The translations under genes and the position numbers were made by a program. Shown here in pieces: positions 17,556-26,405 of a stretch of DNA of 64,000 nucleotides. The stretch is from Spirirestis rafaelensis WJT71-NPBG6 (GTDB taxonomy: Bacteria > Cyanobacteriota > Cyanobacteriia > Cyanobacteriales > Nostocaceae). How positions within the stretch are numbered: the first letter of the stretch is position 1; each line of letters starts with the position of its first letter. Below the pieces are notes generated by a model that was not told the DNA's origin, ran no database searches, and worked only from the letters and a program-made list of their open reading frames with translations. The stretch is taken from positions 31,346-95,345 of the forward strand of contig JAHHID010000020.1 of assembly GCA_019359015.1 (NCBI GenBank). The letters are read 5' to 3'.

Positions 17556-18791
17556 TTAAGGTTGCTGCACCCGCGCTTTAATTCCTTTTGACTGTAATAG
17601 TTCGATCTGTTGTTTTACTTGCTCTTTGGTTTTCAGGGCACCCAAATAAATCAATTTTCCTTCAGGTGATAAATAAGCATCGGGGACTACTTGCCGTGCA
17701 GAGGCGAAAGTGTTATCGCCTTCATTATCTATGACAACATGATAAAATCCATCTGCTGAAGGTTTCACTTCCGAAAGCGGTTTTTCTGGCACTGTCGCGG
17801 ATGATGGCGAAGTTGTCGCTTTTGGGTTTGGCGGTAAATTTAATCCAGGCAAGGGTTGCGCCTGTTGTATTGGCGTTAAAGGTGGATTTGCTGGTATTTG
17901 TGCCGCCACAGGGCTTGGTAGTGCTCTAGGAGTCGGTTTGGGTTTGGGTTTTAAGCCAACTACGTCATTAGGATCGTTCACTTCCGGAAATTCATCTCTT
18001 GCAAGATTAGGATATTTAGGTATGGGCGTAGTCGGTGTTTCCGGTTTCGCTACCTCAGTATTTTTTACATTATTTGTCGATGCCGTTGGTTGCGAATTTT
18101 GCTCAGACTTGCCACCAGAAAGAAACACAGACAAGCTTTCCGGATTAAATAGCACGTATCCTAAGGTGATACTTACTACTAAAAGCAATAACATTGAGCC
18201 AATCCCCAAAGGCGATAAAATACTGTCGTTGTTAGTTGGCTTTCTTTTTTCTGGTTGTTCTTCTGCCAAACTTCGCAGCAGTGCTTCAGATGATTCCAAG
18301 TAATCGTCTGGCTGTTTGGGGGCGTCATCTGATGGGGTATTTTCGGTTGTCTCAGATTTTACAACCGCAGGCACAATACTGGCATTTTCCGAAGAAGGCG
18401 TATCTGTTTTATCTATAATCTCAACGGTTGGAGATTTTGATGGCTCAGTATTTACCGTTGTAGCCGCTGGCATTTCCTGAGGAGTTTCAACTTCAACAGA
18501 TGCGGGTGGGGTATTGGGTTGAAGAACGGGCTGTTCTTCTTGTATTAGAGAACTTGGAGTTGATATCGGTTTTCTGCGAGCGATCATGGCGATCGCACTC
18601 TGCTGGGGTTGACCGGTGCTACTACTGGCACGGCTTTGGTTAGGTGTGTTATACCCGGTTCGTGTACGTCGGTATCGGGCTAACTCTTGATCTAGTTGCA
18701 CTTCTAAACAAGCTAGTGCTGCCGCTAGTGGTGGCTTCAACCCAGGTATTTTCGACGATTGAGTACCCAAAAGTTGGGGGTTCTGACTCAT
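17556..18791 (-). CDS. single-pass membrane protein with SPOR-like C-terminus
   Basis: A 411-residue protein. The N-terminal third is polar (after a short conserved PGLKPPLAAALACLEVQLDQ helix) and Pro/Thr/Ser-rich. One membrane helix lies at about residues 192-213 (IGSMLLLLVVSITLGYVLF), followed by a Pro-rich presumably periplasmic linker, and a C-terminal domain (about 350-411, YHVVIDNEG...YLGALKTKEQVKQQIELLQSKG) that resembles a SPOR peptidoglycan-binding domain. Such proteins usually act at the cell wall or septum. It sits upstream of the PspA-like gene on the same strand. Confidence 0.65.
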   Translation of the reverse strand: MSQNPQLLGTQSSKIPGLKPPLAAALACLEVQLDQELARYRRTRTGYNTPNQSRASSSTGQPQQSAIAMIARRKPISTPSSLIQEEQPVLQPNTPPASVEVETPQEMPAATTVNTEPSKSPTVEIIDKTDTPSSENASIVPAVVKSETTENTPSDDAPKQPDDYLESSEALLRSLAEEQPEKRKPTNNDSILSPLGIGSMLLLLVVSITLGYVLFNPESLSVFLSGGKSEQNSQPTASTNNVKNTEVAKPETPTTPIPKYPNLARDEFPEVNDPNDVVGLKPKPKPTPRALPSPVAAQIPANPPLTPIQQAQPLPGLNLPPNPKATTSPSSATVPEKPLSEVKPSADGFYHVVIDNEGDNTFASARQVVPDAYLSPEGKLIYLGALKTKEQVKQQIELLQSKGIKARVQQP

Positions 18792-18922
18792 AGCCTGTCT
18801 GCCTCAAAGGTAGATTACTGGATTAATTTAAAATACATGTGTGCCAATCCTAACGAAAATTCAAAGAATAGATTTTATAGTTCCTGTAGCAAGTTAAAAT
18901 TTTTGCTCAAGGTTTACGCGAG

Positions 18923-19477
18923 ATGTCTTTAAAATCAGTTAATGATATTTTAAGTCTTCCGGAAATTCAGATATTATTGCACCAGCAGCCATTTCCCCGC
19001 TTGCTCAAGTGTTGGGCTGAAGTGGTTGGCACAGTGATTGCTGCTCATACTCAACCATTGTCGATTCAGCGTGATGTATTGCGGGTGGCAACTTCTAGCG
19101 CTGCTTGGGCGCAAAACTTGACTTTCGAGCGCCAGCGGCTGCTTGTAAAATTGAATGAAAAACTGCCCGATCCTTTGGTAGATATTCGCTTCTCTACTGC
19201 TGGTTGGAAGCGTCCCCAAGATAAAGCAAACCAGCAAAAAACGCTTTCGCTGCGTGAGCATCCCAGTTACGTTGGCGATGAGACAAGCGTCAGAGGGGAT
19301 CGCGCATCAAAGAGCGAAAATGCGAATGTTGCTTTTGAAAATTGGGCTAAAGCTATGCAAGCGCGATCGCATAATTTACCTGTTTGTCCTCAATGTCAAT
19401 CTCCTACCCCACCAGGCGAAATTCAGCGTTGGGGTGTCTGTTGTGTCTGTGCTACCAAGCAGTTTTCTAATATTTGA
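18923..19477 (+). CDS. DciA-like protein (DUF721) with C-terminal zinc ribbon
   Basis: The N-terminal 100 residues carry the DUF721/DciA fold (LLKCWAEVVGTVIAAHTQPL, then LRVATSSAAWAQNLTFERQRLL). DciA proteins load the replicative helicase DnaB in bacteria that lack DnaC. The C-terminus adds a probable zinc ribbon, CPQCQSPTPPGEIQRWGVCC, with two Cys pairs (CPQC and CCVC), typical of the cyanobacterial form. It is divergent from the SPOR-like gene (132-base gap) and convergent with the TnpB element. Confidence 0.75.
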   Translation: MSLKSVNDILSLPEIQILLHQQPFPRLLKCWAEVVGTVIAAHTQPLSIQRDVLRVATSSAAWAQNLTFERQRLLVKLNEKLPDPLVDIRFSTAGWKRPQDKANQQKTLSLREHPSYVGDETSVRGDRASKSENANVAFENWAKAMQARSHNLPVCPQCQSPTPPGEIQRWGVCCVCATKQFSNI

Positions 19478-19593
19478 GCAAAACAAAAAACTAGATGAAC
19501 GTAGTAGGCGTAAATAGCGCCTATTTACAGCACTCTTCGTGCTGACGTGCGAAAAAAGCTTATTTAGGCTGTGATATTTATTCTTTCAACGAT

Positions 19594-19800
19594 TTGACAC
19601 TCCCCCCTTTATAAAAGGGGGGATTCTTGGTTCCTTGACTCGCCATTAGACAGCAGGCTTGCGCCAACTCTCCAAGAGGGCAAATCTCCCCGAGCGTAGC
19701 TTCCGGTGTGCCCCACCGTAGTTAGTCCTAATTTAAGAATATTGATACTAGCGTTAACGTCTCTATCCTCTACGTAGTTACAATGTGGACAAACATGAGT
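19594..19800 (-). ncRNA. predicted TnpB guide RNA (omega RNA/reRNA)
   Basis: In characterised TnpB systems the guide RNA overlaps the 3' end of tnpB and the right end of the element, and the guide is the host DNA just outside. Here the scaffold would end GAGTGTCAA at 19594 and the guide would begin ATCGTTGAAAGAATAAAT on the minus strand. The 5' limit is a guess. No transcript evidence exists. Confidence 0.4.
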
Positions 19801-20835
19801 CCTTGTAGATAGAGACTTTTTCACCTTCAAGCCACAGTTAGAACAATTTTGGCTGGTGTTATGGGGAGCAACAGCAACCGTTATCTTCCCATATTTGTAA
19901 CCAAAGTATTCTAACCACTGCCTGAAAGTTGACCAGCCAGCGTCAGATATTGATTTAGCTAGATGTCGGTTTTTTACCATGTTCTTCACATTTAAGTCTT
20001 CATAGGCTACCAAGTCGTTAGATTGGATAACGGAGTATGCAACACGCTTGCAATACTCTTTTCGTTGCCTACTTACTCTCAAGTGCTTACGAGCATACGT
20101 ATTTCTAGCTTTGCGGTAGTTGGAGGATTGGCGAATCTTCGCTTTCTTCTTGGCAGGATCGTACTTTTTAGAATATGAGCGATTAGCTCGGTTTAACTGC
20201 TTAAGAGACTTTTGGTAAAACCTAGGGGATGGTTCTACATTGCCTTTACTGTCGGCAATAAAATACTTTAACCCCATGTCGATACCGACAATCTGATTAG
20301 TTGGTTGAGTTTCTACTTTTAAGTCAATATCAATTGCAAATTGAGCATAATACCCATCGGCACGACGTACTAAACGGACACGCTTAATCTGTTTGATGTT
20401 GTAATGATTAAGGTCATAAGTCCCTTTTAATTTAAGAGTACCTATTCCCTTTTTGTCTCTAAAAGTAATCGCCTTCCTGTTTTGCGAAAGTGCCCATCCA
20501 GAAGTCTTGTACTCAACTGAACGGCAATTGTTTTTAAACTTTGGAAAACCTTTCTTGCCTTTAAGTTTCTTCTTGCAGTTATCGAAAAACCGAGCTATTG
20601 CAGACCACGCACGCTCTGCCGCAGATTGTCTCGCCATTGAATTAAGCTCGTCAGCAAAAGGAAATTCAGCCGCAAGTATAGCGCAATATTTATTAAGGTC
20701 ATATTTAGTTAACCCTTTAATATCCATCCACAGCCTTAGACACTTGTTCTGAATGAATTGAGATGTGCGAATAGCATCATCTATTGCACTGTACTGCTTG
20801 TCTTTTCCTTTAACTTTGAACTCGTAAATTATCAT
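19609..20835 (-). CDS. tnpB: TnpB RNA-guided nuclease
   Basis: A 408-residue TnpB (OrfB of IS605/IS1341 type). It is RuvC-like with all three catalytic acids: the Asp of GIDMGLKYF, the Glu of AYEDLNVKNM, and the Asp of EDRDVNASINIL, and an intact zinc ribbon (CSNCG...CPHCN). TnpB cuts DNA matching its guide RNA, which keeps the element at its donor site. The ATG at 20835 has AGGAG seven bases upstream; the frame runs a further 12 codons. The AGGAG lies inside a CGTCTCCGCAGGAG repeat common in this genome. The stop codon falls in the right-end hairpin, so the tail ESPLL is coded by that structure. Confidence 0.92.
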   Translation of the reverse strand: MIIYEFKVKGKDKQYSAIDDAIRTSQFIQNKCLRLWMDIKGLTKYDLNKYCAILAAEFPFADELNSMARQSAAERAWSAIARFFDNCKKKLKGKKGFPKFKNNCRSVEYKTSGWALSQNRKAITFRDKKGIGTLKLKGTYDLNHYNIKQIKRVRLVRRADGYYAQFAIDIDLKVETQPTNQIVGIDMGLKYFIADSKGNVEPSPRFYQKSLKQLNRANRSYSKKYDPAKKKAKIRQSSNYRKARNTYARKHLRVSRQRKEYCKRVAYSVIQSNDLVAYEDLNVKNMVKNRHLAKSISDAGWSTFRQWLEYFGYKYGKITVAVAPHNTSQNCSNCGLKVKKSLSTRTHVCPHCNYVEDRDVNASINILKLGLTTVGHTGSYARGDLPSWRVGASLLSNGESRNQESPLL

Positions 20836-20842
20836 TTGGCTC

Positions 20843-20866
20843 TCCTGCGGAGACGCTACGCGAACG
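20843..20866. repeat. GGAGACGCTACGCGAAC repeat at the tnpB start
   Basis: CTGCGGAGACGCTACGCGAA is one copy of a dispersed repeat also seen at about 37985 and 61584. On the minus strand it supplies the Shine-Dalgarno sequence of tnpB. Confidence 0.75.
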
Positions 20867-20871
20867 ACCAA

Positions 20872-21401
20872 CCAACTATTTCTTTATAATAACCCAATTA
20901 GCATAAGAGTGCCAAATAAATTTGGTGAGGCAGTGCGTTCCTGTCGCCTTGCGTCGGAAAGCAACTGCCGAACCCGAAGGGCAATTCGCTTATATCCCCT
21001 GCCTGAAGGCGAGGGGTTTTACGCATCACGCCTCATAAAAATTCTATTTATCAAGTAGTACTGCTCTAGATATACTTATCGAAATTCTTCCTAATTTCCC
21101 TCTTAATTTCTGCCAGCCATGTTGTTTAACATTCTTTGAGCTTAATTTAACACGCTGACTAAATGAAAAACATAAGGCTTAACCTTGATCCCTAATGCTT
21201 TTGAGCCTGATATTGCTATATTTACGGTAGTTGGATTATTGCCAAATATGACACAAATATAAAAACTTCCTAAAGTTAATATTTTCATCGGGATCGCTAG
21301 AACATATACACAATAATGGGTTTCTGGCTTCAATAGGTATTTATATGTAGAGCAGAATTGAAAGTAGAAATCAGCCCTAACGGGATTTAAGATGAACCCA
21401 G
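20872..21401. other. left end of the TnpB element and following spacer
   Basis: The first 150 bases belong to the mobile element's left end. From about 21030 to 21401 no gene is supported; the base composition is AT-rich. The region should contain the promoter of the next rightward gene. Confidence 0.5.
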
Positions 21402-21713
21402 ATGAAACCCATTAAATTCTTGACTTCTGCCTGTCGATATTGTCGTCATTACAAGCCAGAAGGACGCCGTGGCGGACTTTGCCAACAGTTGGGAGCGCCA
21501 GTTCTCGGAAGTTGGAAGGCTTGCTCTTTCGCGCTCCCACCCTTTGCACCTACGTGGGAAACTTTGGAAGACGTTTGGAGTTTGCCGGATGCAACACCAG
21601 TTTTGGCTTCTAGTTCTTTAGGTTCTAGTTTAGATAAAATTGGAGTTGCTTGTGTTACCCAAACAGCCGTCTGCACTACTGAACAGGCACAAGCTCAGGC
21701 AGTTTTAATTTAG
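21402..21713 (+). CDS. conserved cyanobacterial small Cys-containing protein
   Basis: A 103-residue protein starting MKPIKFLTSACRYCRHYKPE. The N-terminal half has four cysteines (CRYC, GLCQQLG, WKACSFALPPF), spaced like a small metal- or cluster-binding site, then a Ser/Ala-rich tail. The pattern CRYCRHYxPEGRRGGxCQxL looks conserved in character, but no named family was recognised. Function unknown. It is convergent with menB (130-base gap). Confidence 0.65.
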   Translation: MKPIKFLTSACRYCRHYKPEGRRGGLCQQLGAPVLGSWKACSFALPPFAPTWETLEDVWSLPDATPVLASSSLGSSLDKIGVACVTQTAVCTTEQAQAQAVLI

Positions 21714-21843
21714 GGGCTGATCGTTACCGAACTCGCAAAATTAATCTGCCCAAAAGAAATTTGGTTTTAACATTTGTTGATCTGTAAAGAATCTTCACAT
21801 TTTCAAAAATCGCATCTTTGCTCAAAGGTGCGATTTTTGAGTT

Positions 21844-22677
21844 TTAAGGAAGCCAGGGAAAGTCCCGAAAATTTGGCGGACGCTTTTCGAGAAAAGCTTG
21901 TTTGCCTTCGGAACCTTCTTGGGTCATGTAATAAAGTAAAGTGGCATTACCTGCGAGTTCTTGCAAACCAGCTTGTCCATCACAATCGGCGTTGAATGCA
22001 GCTTTGAGACAGCGAATAGCGATCGGACTTTTTTCTAAAATCTCTTGTGCCCACTGAATTCCTTCTGCCTCTAGTTGTTCTATTGGTACGACACAATTAA
22101 CTAAACCCATTTCCTCGGCTTGTTGTGCAGTATATTGGCGGCAGAGAAACCAAATTTCTCGCGCTTTTTTTTGTCCGACGATGCGAGCGAGATAACTTGC
22201 GCCAAAACCACCATCAAAACTGCCGACTTTGGGACCAGTCTGCCCGAAAATGGCGTTATCGGCGGCGATGGTGAGATCGCAAATCAAGTGTAGGACATGT
22301 CCACCACCGATCGCATATCCAGCTACCAAAGCAATTACTACTTTCGGCATCGAACGAATCAGGCGTTGTAAATCCAGCACATTCAAACGAGGTACGCCAT
22401 CATCATCTATATAACCGGCGTGTCCCCGCACACTTTGATCGCCGCCAGCACAAAAGGCGTATTTACCATCTGTGTGCGGTCCTGCTCCAGTAAATAGTAC
22501 GACACCAATAGTGGTATCTTCACGGACATTGGAAAAAGCATCGTAAAGTTCAAAGACAGTTTTTGGACGAAAAGCGTTGCGTTTGTGGGGACGATTGATG
22601 GTGATTTTCGCAATACCGTCGGCTTTGTGGTAAAAAATATCTTCGTAGGTTTTGGCAGTTTCCCAGTTGATTTGCAT
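21844..22677 (-). CDS. menB: 1,4-dihydroxy-2-naphthoyl-CoA synthase
   Basis: MenB closes the second ring of the naphthoquinone nucleus; in cyanobacteria the pathway makes phylloquinone for photosystem I. The 277-residue protein is a crotonase-fold enzyme with [29 protein letters not shown] (oxyanion hole region), and [20 protein letters not shown], the MenB signature with the Gly found in the bicarbonate-dependent type. The C-terminus ([12 protein letters not shown]) is also typical. The start is set at [16 protein letters not shown]; the 16 upstream codons match nothing in the family. Other men genes are not nearby. Confidence 0.94.
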   Translation of the reverse strand: MQINWETAKTYEDIFYHKADGIAKITINRPHKRNAFRPKTVFELYDAFSNVREDTTIGVVLFTGAGPHTDGKYAFCAGGDQSVRGHAGYIDDDGVPRLNVLDLQRLIRSMPKVVIALVAGYAIGGGHVLHLICDLTIAADNAIFGQTGPKVGSFDGGFGASYLARIVGQKKAREIWFLCRQYTAQQAEEMGLVNCVVPIEQLEAEGIQWAQEILEKSPIAIRCLKAAFNADCDGQAGLQELAGNATLLYYMTQEGSEGKQAFLEKRPPNFRDFPWLP

Positions 22678-22952
22678 AGCTGTGGAGTGCGTTGTGCTTG
22701 AGAATTTTATCGCAGTTGAAAGCACAAGCGATCGCTTAAATGCAAGGAGCGAGGTAAGCGTAGTTGCGTTTATTTGTAAAGATGCGCCTAAAGATAAGAA
22801 AGAAAACTATGTGAACACATACGCTAGTTAGGACTACCGTATATTAATTCTGAGGTAGAGATGCGGGAGTTTGGTAATTGTTACTGCTTCTTATAAGCTT
22901 GCCCACTTCGGTTGTAAACTACATTTACTACAATTGAAGAGGGTAGAGAACA

Positions 22953-23507
22953 TTGGAAAAACTGTTAAGAGTTTCTAGAATTATTGATGCTTGCAACGAT
23001 CGCATTGGTAAACTGACTAGCTGGCTGGTGCTAGTGATGGTAATACTTGGCGTATGGAATGTTGTTGGGCGATACTTGGGGAGAATTATCGGCACCAATC
23101 TTACCTCTAATGCTTACATCGAAGCGCAATGGTATATATTTGATTTAGTTTTTTTGTTAGGAGCGGCTTACACGCTCAAGCATAACGAACACGTCCGCGT
23201 TGATATTTTTTACAATAATTGGCAGCCTAAGCGTAAAGCAGTTGCAGATTTGCTGGGAACGATATTTTTTCTGATTCCCTTCTGCATCATGGTAATTATT
23301 TTTTCTTGGGATACTATCATTGCTTCGTGGCAAATTCTAGAAACGTCGCCCGATCCGGGTGGATTGCCGCGTTACCCGATTAAAGCGATGATTATTGTCG
23401 CCTGTGTATTGTTGATTTTTCAGGGAATTTCTGAGGCAATCAAAAATTTGGCAATTCTTCAAGGCAGACTAGAAACTCAGGAGGAACACCATGACGCTGG
23501 CTTATGA
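22953..23507 (+). CDS. TRAP transporter small permease (DctQ)
   Basis: A 184-residue membrane protein with four hydrophobic segments (about residues 22-40, 60-78, 100-122, 145-163), the DctQ layout of TRAP transporters. KHNEHVRVDIFYNNW is the family's usual VRVDxF segment. The start is a TTG preceded by GAGGG; a stop lies three codons upstream and no ATG is available. It overlaps dctM by 17 bases, so the two are translationally coupled. The substrate is probably an organic acid or glutamate-like compound, as in other cyanobacterial TRAP systems. Confidence 0.85.
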   Translation: MEKLLRVSRIIDACNDRIGKLTSWLVLVMVILGVWNVVGRYLGRIIGTNLTSNAYIEAQWYIFDLVFLLGAAYTLKHNEHVRVDIFYNNWQPKRKAVADLLGTIFFLIPFCIMVIIFSWDTIIASWQILETSPDPGGLPRYPIKAMIIVACVLLIFQGISEAIKNLAILQGRLETQEEHHDAGL

Positions 23508-24828
23508 ATGGCTTGGTCCACTCATGTTTGCGGGTGCTTTGGTGCTGCTGTCGCTGGGGTATCCGGTAGCTTTTTCGCTGGGTGGTGTGTCGATTTTATT
23601 TGGGCTACTAGGAATTGGACTAGGCATATTTGACCCAATATTTATGACTGCGATGCCACAGCGAATTTTTGGCATCATGGCAAATTATACCTTGCTAGCT
23701 ATCCCTTACTTCATCTTTATGGGGGCAATGCTGGAGAAATCCGGTATAGCTGAGAGGCTCTTAGAAACGATGGGGATTTTGTTGGGGCGTTTGCGCGGTG
23801 GACTTGCGTTAGCTGTGGTGCTGGTGGGAGCGCTGTTAGCAGCGACAACTGGCGTAGTGGCAGCGACGGTGGTGGCGATGGGTTTAATTTCGTTGCCGAT
23901 TATGTTGCGCTATGGCTACAACAAAGAATTAGCAACTGGTGTAATTGCTGCATCAGGAACTTTGGGACAAATCATTCCGCCGAGTGTGGTATTGGTGGTA
24001 CTGGGGGATCAGTTGGGTGTATCGGTGGGTGATTTGTTCATCGGTTCGGTGATTCCTGGTTTGATGATGGCGGGTGCGTTTGCGGCTCATGTGCTGATTG
24101 TGTCATTTTTGAAACCAGATGTAGCGCCTGCTTTGCCAGCCGAGGTGAGAGAAATAGGTCGTAAAGCTTTGGGAAAGCGAGTCTTTCAAGTGATGCTGCC
24201 GCCTTTGGTGTTGATTTTGTTAGTGTTAGGTAGTATCTTTTTTGGCATTGCAACACCGACAGAAGCGGGTGCGGTGGGTTGCGCGGGTGCGATCGCTCTT
24301 GCTGCTGCTAACCGTCAACTCACTTTAGAATCGTTACGTCAGGTTTGTGATGCGACTTTGCGAATCACCAGCATGGTGATTTTTATTCTCTTCGGTTCTA
24401 CCGCTTTTAGTTTAGTTTTCCGGGGACTGAATGGCGATCAATTTATGTTTGATGTCCTCTCAAATCTTCCTGGAGGCAAAGTCGGCTTTTTAATCGTCAG
24501 CATGGCAGCGGTATTTTTCCTTGGCTTCTTTATCGACTTTTTCGAGATTGCCTTTATTGTTATTCCTTTATTTGTCCCGGTTGCCCAGCAGTTAGGTATA
24601 GATTTAGTTTGGTACGGTGTCGTCTTGGGAGCAAATTTGCAAACCTCTTTTCTCACCCCTCCTTTTGGTTTTGCTTTATTCTACCTACGCGGTGTCGCAC
24701 CAAAAGAAGTCAGCACAACTGATATTTATCGCGGTGTCATACCGTTTATTTTGCTTCAGCTGTTGGTTGTAGTTTTAATTATTGCTTTCCCCGGAATAGT
24801 TAGTTTTTTACCGTCTTTGGGGGGATGA
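23491..24828 (+). CDS. TRAP transporter large permease (DctM)
   Basis: A 445-residue, 12-segment membrane protein of the DctM family, which drives substrate uptake with a sodium or proton gradient. Typical parts are PLMFAGALVLLSLGYPVAFSL at the start, GVVAATVVAMGLISLP, ATPTEAGAVGCAGA and the closing GVIPFILLQLLVVV. The ATG is preceded by AGGAGG. It forms the dctQM operon; the matching binding protein gene lies directly downstream in the opposite direction. Confidence 0.92.
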   Translation: MTLAYEWLGPLMFAGALVLLSLGYPVAFSLGGVSILFGLLGIGLGIFDPIFMTAMPQRIFGIMANYTLLAIPYFIFMGAMLEKSGIAERLLETMGILLGRLRGGLALAVVLVGALLAATTGVVAATVVAMGLISLPIMLRYGYNKELATGVIAASGTLGQIIPPSVVLVVLGDQLGVSVGDLFIGSVIPGLMMAGAFAAHVLIVSFLKPDVAPALPAEVREIGRKALGKRVFQVMLPPLVLILLVLGSIFFGIATPTEAGAVGCAGAIALAAANRQLTLESLRQVCDATLRITSMVIFILFGSTAFSLVFRGLNGDQFMFDVLSNLPGGKVGFLIVSMAAVFFLGFFIDFFEIAFIVIPLFVPVAQQLGIDLVWYGVVLGANLQTSFLTPPFGFALFYLRGVAPKEVSTTDIYRGVIPFILLQLLVVVLIIAFPGIVSFLPSLGG

Positions 24829-25092
24829 GGAGAGTGGGGGAGTGGGGGAGTGGGGGAGTGGGGGAGCAGGGGGAGCAGGGGGAGCAGGGGAAGCAGGGGA
24901 AGAAATATTTCTTCTTTCTTGTTTTTTACCCTTTAACGCCACATGCGTGACTGTCGGCAGAGCCGACGGCAGATGCTTCAAGCCGGGAAACCCGTCCAAC
25001 GCACTGCCTCCCCAACGCAGTGGCTCCCCTTTTCCCTTTCCCCCTCCTCAAATTGCCCCATGCCCAATGCCCCATGCCCAATGCCCTATGCC
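24829..25092. repeat. minisatellites between dctM and dctP
   Basis: First GTGGGGGA units, then GCAGGGGGA units, and near dctP the 14-base CATGCCCAATGCCC type. In the middle, GTCGGCAGAGCCGAC (about 24954-24968) forms a short hairpin. No gene is hidden in it. Confidence 0.85.
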
Positions 25093-25095
25093 CAA

Positions 25096-26196
25096 TCAAC
25101 TGTTACTAGATGTCACAAAATTGGCAAAGCTCAATTCATTAACGCGGTTCCAGTTGTAAATCTTCTGGCGGAAGTCTTTCCACTGTTCGTAGACTTGTTT
25201 AAAAGTCGCGTCTTTACTAGCATTTTCATCAAATAGTGCAAAGGTAGCTTTCTGTGCTGCTTGAAGAATATCTTGGCTGTAGGGGGTTAACTTTGTACCA
25301 CCTGCAACTAATCTCGAAAGTGCTGCGCCATTTAAAGCATCGTATTGAGCAAGCATATTTAAGTTAGCTTCAAAAGTCGCTACTTTGAAGATTTCTTGAT
25401 ATTCTTTGGGCAAGCGGTTCCAAGCGTTACGGTTAACTAATATATCTAAGGTTGGTCCGGGTTCCCACCAGCCGGGGTAATAGTAAAATTTTGCTGCTTT
25501 GTTTAAACCGAGTTTCTCGTCATCGTAAGGACCAACCCACTCAGCAGCATCAATCGCACCTCGATCTAATGATAAATAAATTTCGCCTCCTGGTAAAACT
25601 TGCACATTCACCCCCAAACGGGACATTACTTGCCCTCCCAATCCGGGAATCCGCATTTTTAAGCCATTAAGGTCAGAAATTGACTTGATTTCCTTTTTAA
25701 ACCATCCCCCCATCTGCACCCCAGTATTACCGGCGGGAAAGTTAATTACGTTGAAGTTGCCATAAATTTTCTGTGTGGCTTCTAGTCCACCACCGTGATA
25801 ATACCAAGCATTCTGCTGTTGGGCATTCAAGCCGAAGGGAACTGTAGTGGCGAAAGCTAATGCCGGACTTTTGCCAATATAATAATAGCCGGCTGTGTGA
25901 CCGCATTCTACAGTTCCGGCTTGGACAGCATCAAGTACTTGCAATCCTGGCACTAATTCACCGGCGGCAAATGCTGTGATGTTGAAACGTCCGTCGGTCA
26001 TTTCCTTGACACGCTTGGCGACAGTTTCCGCACCTGCGAAAATTCCTAGAGACTTGGGCCAACTTGTTGCCATTCGCCACCGGACATTTGGCTGTCCAGT
26101 TTTTACACCTGGGGCAGTGCCAGTCCGGGTACAGGAAACTAGTGTAGTAGTTGCTGTAGCGATCGCAGCTGTAGTAATAATTTCTCGGCGTTTCAT
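25096..26196 (-). CDS. TRAP transporter substrate-binding lipoprotein (DctP/TakP-like)
   Basis: A 366-residue binding protein. The leader [18 protein letters not shown] has a twin-arginine-like start and ends in a lipobox (LVSC, C22), so it is probably lipidated by Lgt and exported. The mature part is of the DctP/TakP fold: [11 protein letters not shown], then FNINAQQQN-type substrate loop, [18 protein letters not shown], and [15 protein letters not shown], the region that binds the carboxylate and cation in TakP-like proteins for 2-oxoacids. It faces dctQM across a 267-base repeat spacer. In Synechocystis a similar set carries glutamate. Confidence 0.9.
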   Translation of the reverse strand: MKRREIITTAAIATATTTLVSCTRTGTAPGVKTGQPNVRWRMATSWPKSLGIFAGAETVAKRVKEMTDGRFNITAFAAGELVPGLQVLDAVQAGTVECGHTAGYYYIGKSPALAFATTVPFGLNAQQQNAWYYHGGGLEATQKIYGNFNVINFPAGNTGVQMGGWFKKEIKSISDLNGLKMRIPGLGGQVMSRLGVNVQVLPGGEIYLSLDRGAIDAAEWVGPYDDEKLGLNKAAKFYYYPGWWEPGPTLDILVNRNAWNRLPKEYQEIFKVATFEANLNMLAQYDALNGAALSRLVAGGTKLTPYSQDILQAAQKATFALFDENASKDATFKQVYEQWKDFRQKIYNWNRVNELSFANFVTSSNS

Positions 26197-26405
26197 AATT
26201 TTGGTAATTTAAATAGAAAATTTTATTTGATTCAGTTTTAGTATTTTAAAGCCCATTTACTAGGAAAATATGGAATTTTTTGGAGTTAGAAAACACACTC
26301 AGCACAAATACTTCAATTTGTGAAGATTATTTGCGAATTACTGGTCATCGGTACTGTAGTCAAGGTAATTAACAATCGGGCACTTTCGGTAATAAAGGTG
26401 AATAT

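Larger units (their letters stand above)
19594..21022 (-). mobile_element. IS200/IS605-group element carrying only tnpB
   Basis: The right end lies at 19594-19622: TTGACAC followed by a CCCCCCTTT/AAAGGGGGG hairpin and ATTCTTG. The same TGACACTCC-hairpin-GGGATTCTTG arrangement occurs at 63876, and the two copies diverge immediately outside TTGA, which fixes the right boundary. The left end (about 20996-21022) has a bulged hairpin CCCCTGCC/GGCGAGGGG after CTTATAT and before TTTTACGC. There is no tnpA, so it would move only with help from another element. The left boundary is approximate. Confidence 0.8.

Noticed and set aside
21142..21333. 63-codon minus-strand frame after the TnpB element
   Set aside because: AT-rich, no recognisable protein features and no RBS.
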